The notes under the pieces were generated by a model that was not told where the DNA came from, searched no databases, and was given only the letters and a program-made list of their open reading frames with translations. DNA of 64,000 bases from Morinoia aosen. Taxonomy: Eukaryota; Arthropoda; Malacostraca; Amphipoda; Talitridae. The position numbers and the translations under genes are program-made. Positions 61,701 through 64,000 of the stretch are shown here, piece by piece. The stretch is from NCBI GenBank assembly GCA_030386875.1, contig CM059572.1, forward strand, positions 37,817,732 to 37,881,731, read 5' to 3'. Numbering within the stretch: the first letter of the stretch is position 1; each line of letters opens with the position of its first letter.

Positions 61701-64000
61701 CCGAGTCAGAGGCTGCATCTGAAGGCGCTAGTGACGGCACGGCAGCCAGAGGAGGGCTACTCCTCATGCCGCTTCTGCTATTGCTGCCATCCATGCTAGC
61801 ACGGCTCAGTGACCTGGAATGGTGCGTGTGTAAGACGTCTATCACAAAAATTATCACAAAACTCTAAAAAATCTAGGTGCATAAAACACCTGCGTAAAGA
61901 AGAAAATCAAATCAAAATACTTCACTAGTGAAACAAGAACAAACAAGCAAATTTTTACAACAAGAATACTCAAATTTATTAAAGGGCAACCCTGAAAAAA
62001 CAAATACATCATCAAGCCCAATGTAACTGCAACAAGTGTAGCTACTTATATTAGTCTCAGGTTTGGTTCGCTATACCCAAAATTTCCCATTATTGACCAG
62101 AAATTATCCAACATGTAGGATAAAACAGACACACTGTAACAATATCCCACCAAGGGGTTATTTTGCTGGAAATATAATAACAATAAAAAGACAATCTCGC
62201 CATGCTTGGCCACTGAACACAGGACAAGAAGCACCACGCATGAGGCAGCGCACCTGTTGCACTCGTTACGAAGACAGCAGCAGGGGTACGGCTGTCCCGG
62301 CGTCTGTCTCTCCAGCTTGATGCGCGGACTGGCGCTCCCCAACGACTGGGAAGGAGCTGGGGGATGGGGAGGCGCTGGACGCTCGGGGATCTCGGGATCG
62401 TTTGGGAAGATGACAGGACGAGGAGGTGTAGGCAGGACAGCAGGGCTTGGGATGCGGTGAGGAGTGTTCGGGGGAGCGGGGTTGCGGGGACGCTCCTTAG
62501 ATGAAGGCCTGTTCACGTTCTCGCACAGGTAAGAGCCTGCAACAGTAACTTGTTTGTCAACACAAAACATTTTCTAGCCTCCACTGAAAATTTGCAAATC
62601 AACATGGGCGCAGCATGATTTAAATATTGGCAGAGAACATGGAGCTAAGCACCTAAATAAATTCCTGTTATAAAAAATGGTGAGCGAGATGTATACGAGA
62701 TAAATGTATAACAAGATACAAAAAGGGATAAAATTTTCTCAAAAAAAAAAAAAGATTATACACGTGACGTATGCATGTTGAATAACACACATAATATGAA
62801 GCTAAGAGACATGAGACATCAACAGAACAACAAATGTGTGACATACACACAACTCCAATGCACTATATTCAACACATCTTCAGAATAAAAGCCATGGCAG
62901 AAGCATAGCAAACTGCAGCAAGGTACGTGACGCAATTCTCAAAGCCAACCTGAGCTACACGTCCCACTCCACCCGACCGCACCTCCATGCAAAGGCTGCT
63001 CCTGTTTGGACGTGCGCTGGTAGAGGGGTGCGAGCAGCCCTGAGGTCGCAGCGGCGGTGGGGGGCGCCGGGCTGGCCTGCGAGGGGGGGGAATGGGCGGG
63101 GGGCATGGGGGGAGGAGGGCGAGGTGGCACAGAGGGGGCAGGGGAGGGGGTGTAGGGGCAGCACTGAGGGGAGTGCTGGGGGGAGTGGGGGGAGTGGTGC
63201 AGGTGCTGGCACAGGTGACACTCCAGCTGCGGGGATGGAGTCTCTTCTTTTACCTACACATAAAATCAAATGGGGACTTGATGAGCTTTACACTTTTGAT
63301 ACCAACTAACACGATCAAACGTCAGAATTTGTTTCTCATTTATATCATATAAAGGTTATGATTTTGATTTAGTGAAGACGAGCTTTTAAGAAGACGTGTT
63401 TGCAAGAAGACGTGTTTGCAAGATCTCAATGAAATTTTAATTTCTATGCTAAACCGAAATAAACTGCAGCATCTCTGATGTGCAATGCATACAGATTGAC
63501 CAAAAGTAGCCGTTTATTATTTCAACCCAATTTCGATTGCTAATGACCTACATAGCTTGTACAAGAATCGCACGTCAAAGAAACACATACTAGATTAAAA
63601 ACATTAAGACAACATAAGGTGAGCTTAACTTACGAGATACTTTTCATATCTGAGGGAGTTTACCTTGACTGTCGGCCTGGCACTGGCGGAACTATGACCA
63701 GGATTGGCATCAGCAGGAGCCACCAGCTGCCGCGCCCTCAGCTCCAGCCTGCCTGCCGCCGCCACGACACCACTGTGTGGCCGCTGTGGTATGTTATCCA
63801 GAGGCTCCGCTGTCGGTGGTGGCGGCGCGCGGCGACCAGACGAGTCTCGCTCATTCACACCAGCGAGCTGCGGCGGTAAGGAAGTCATTGCCAGGTCCAG
63901 GTTTCTGTGGAGGCCGCCTGTGTGCAGGTGCACGCTGTGCAGCGAGGGCGGCGGTGGCTGAACGGGCGGAGGTGGCATCAGAGGGCGCGCGGCGATCCTC
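52654..64000 (-). CDS. ZNF106: ZNF106-like protein, 5'-partial, eleven exons, C-terminal WD40 propeller
   Basis: Exons in transcript order: 64000-63664 (partial), 63253-62983, 62536-62254, 61813-59350, 58771-58448, 56346-56230, 55674-55464, 54894-54782, 54325-54209, 53164-53087, 52707-52654. All are GT..AG and phase-consistent, giving about 1,455 residues to TAA. The N-terminal part is proline-rich, then a 2.46-kb exon encodes disordered sequence with a His-rich run, a coiled coil (near 60780-60945) and a basic KRKRRSRKH stretch. The last seven exons make WD40-like blades: [42 protein letters not shown], then GLLLRSLE and TGELVRVLK, which match the ZNF106 propeller. ZNF106 is an RNA-binding nuclear protein linked to splicing and neuromuscular maintenance. 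No C2H2 fingers follow the propeller here. Confidence 0.8.
53087..53164 (-). CDS. ZNF106: ZNF106-like exon: propeller strand TGELVRVLK
   Basis: Acceptor ctgtgcag, donor gtgagt, 26 codons in phase 0, starting [20 protein letters not shown]. The TGELVR motif is shared with vertebrate ZNF106. Confidence 0.82.
54209..54325 (-). CDS. ZNF106: ZNF106-like exon: propeller blade
   Basis: Acceptor catgtgcag, donor gtcagt, 39 codons in phase 0: [20 protein letters not shown], then [17 protein letters not shown]. Confidence 0.83.
54782..54894 (-). CDS. ZNF106: ZNF106-like exon: propeller blade
   Basis: Acceptor tatgcag, donor gtgagt. Begins [20 protein letters not shown] and ends [16 protein letters not shown] is a close match to the vertebrate protein at this place. 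Confidence 0.85.
55464..55674 (-). CDS. ZNF106: ZNF106-like exon: propeller blade
   Basis: Acceptor ccttcag, donor gtactg, ends in phase 1. Encodes [20 protein letters not shown] through [20 protein letters not shown], which resembles the ZNF106 segment ending in RDARNG. Confidence 0.85.
56230..56346 (-). CDS. ZNF106: ZNF106-like exon: propeller blade
   Basis: Acceptor tgtgagcag, donor gtaacc, 39 codons, phase 0: [20 protein letters not shown] then [19 protein letters not shown]. Matches the blade of ZNF106 that is followed by the long linker strand. Confidence 0.83.
56683..58313 (-). mobile_element. Tc1-like transposon, degenerate, in ZNF106-like intron
   Basis: TA duplications at 56681-56682 and 58314-58315. 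Inverted repeats of about 177 bp (56683-56859, 58137-58313) start CACTCGCGAGCAAAAGTTT and differ at several positions. Length is 1,631 bp, typical of Tc1 elements. It lies wholly in the intron 56347-58447, in the same orientation as the host gene. Confidence 0.95.
56939..58010 (-). pseudogene. Tc1-like transposase pseudogene (DD34E)
   Basis: Pieces in order on the - strand: an N-terminal HTH ([20 protein letters not shown]), a middle part out of frame, VLFSDECRM with the first catalytic Asp near 57523, [11 protein letters not shown] with the second, then a TAG stop just before [20 protein letters not shown]. Asp to Glu spacing is 34 residues. A frameshift separates the C-terminal [19 protein letters not shown], and the end GANTKY is at 56939. 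Several breaks make it inactive. Confidence 0.9.
58448..58771 (-). CDS. ZNF106: ZNF106-like exon: first propeller blades
   Basis: Acceptor gtgacag, donor gtcagt, 108 codons, phase 0. Encodes [20 protein letters not shown], a Ser/Lys-rich insertion, then [18 protein letters not shown], a typical WD-repeat strand pair. The following intron (56347-58447) holds the Tc1 element. Confidence 0.85.
59350..61813 (-). CDS. ZNF106: ZNF106-like long central exon (2.46 kb)
   Basis: Acceptor attccag at 61814, donor gtgagt at 59349, 821 uninterrupted codons. It contains a His-rich run ([20 protein letters not shown]), Ser/Glu/Asp-rich disordered sequence, a predicted coiled coil ([20 protein letters not shown] onward), acidic [14 protein letters not shown] and a bipartite-like basic patch ([16 protein letters not shown]). 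It ends LKEAVLDMK, where the propeller begins. The ATG at 61791 sits near the exon start but splicing from 62254 keeps the frame. Confidence 0.85.
62254..62536 (-). CDS. ZNF106: ZNF106-like exon, Pro-rich then Cys-rich
   Basis: Acceptor ctgttgcag; begins [16 protein letters not shown]. Ends in a Cys-rich segment ([10 protein letters not shown]) whose final AG joins G of the next exon to make Arg. The donor is GTGCGC, again with C at +5. Confidence 0.7.
62983..63253 (-). CDS. ZNF106: ZNF106-like exon, Pro/His-rich with CHLC
   Basis: Acceptor atgtgtag, start [20 protein letters not shown], then long Pro-rich sequence ending QPLHG. The Cys/His cluster could bind zinc but is not a canonical C2H2 finger. 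The donor is GTGCGG at 62982; a second in-phase donor at about 62950 (gttggc) cannot be excluded. Confidence 0.65.
63664..64000 (-). CDS. ZNF106: ZNF106-like exon, proline-rich, cut by window edge
   Basis: Open to the window edge. Donor gtaaac follows TVK at 63664. It encodes [19 protein letters not shown] and other low-complexity Pro/Ala/Arg sequence. The true start lies beyond 64000; the ATG at 63978 is internal because the frame continues upstream of it. Confidence 0.7.

Noticed and set aside
59514-61867. Long + strand frames such as 59514-59987 and 61459-61722
   Set aside because: Antisense shadows of the long ZNF106-like exon.
1-64000. CRISPR arrays, bacterial operons, riboswitches
   Set aside because: The window is eukaryotic nuclear DNA; no such structures were seen.

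Overview
This is a eukaryotic, AT-rich, intron-rich and transposon-rich window. It most likely comes from an arthropod, probably an insect. The evidence is a Spinster-type lysosomal transporter split into many small exons, a DUF4817-type mariner-like element, Tc1, hAT, PIF/Harbinger-like and piggyBac-like DNA transposons, a non-LTR retrotransposon, and a hammerhead ribozyme of the kind carried by Penelope-like elements. A hemimetabolous insect such as a cockroach, termite or stick insect is an inference only.

Two host genes converge. On the + strand, nine exons between 1920 and 18304 encode all but the N-terminus of a Spinster (SPNS) transporter. Every splice junction is GT/AG, the phases agree, and 497 residues join in one frame. 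On the - strand, eleven exons between 64000 and 52654 encode a ZNF106-like protein: a long proline-rich and low-complexity N-terminal part, a coiled coil, and a C-terminal WD40-type propeller. The window has about 1,455 residues of it, and its 5' end lies beyond 64000. It appears to lack the C-terminal zinc fingers of vertebrate ZNF106.

The 34 kb between them holds no complete host gene that I recognise. It does hold possible alternative last exons of spinster, all in the phase spinster needs (16727-17001, 21192-21298, 34923-35131). By eye the + strand is T-rich out to about 48 kb and A-rich beyond it, as if + strand transcription once reached that far.

The rest is layered mobile DNA. About 17 copies of a ~360-bp SINE-like retroposon, all on the + strand, carry target-site duplications where intact. 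Nesting gives a relative chronology: a Harbinger-like element (28185-30066) split one SINE copy and was itself hit by another; one SINE copy sits inside another (46393-47122) within a dead transposon-derived gene; a TIR element with internal tandem repeats and a tRNA-SINE sits in the 3' part of a LINE (40034-44046). Others are a hAT (7091-9007), a Tc1 (56683-58313, inside a ZNF106-like intron), an apparently intact DD41D element (35772-37261), and piggyBac-like elements at 31733-32344, 34429-34686 and 35227-35707.
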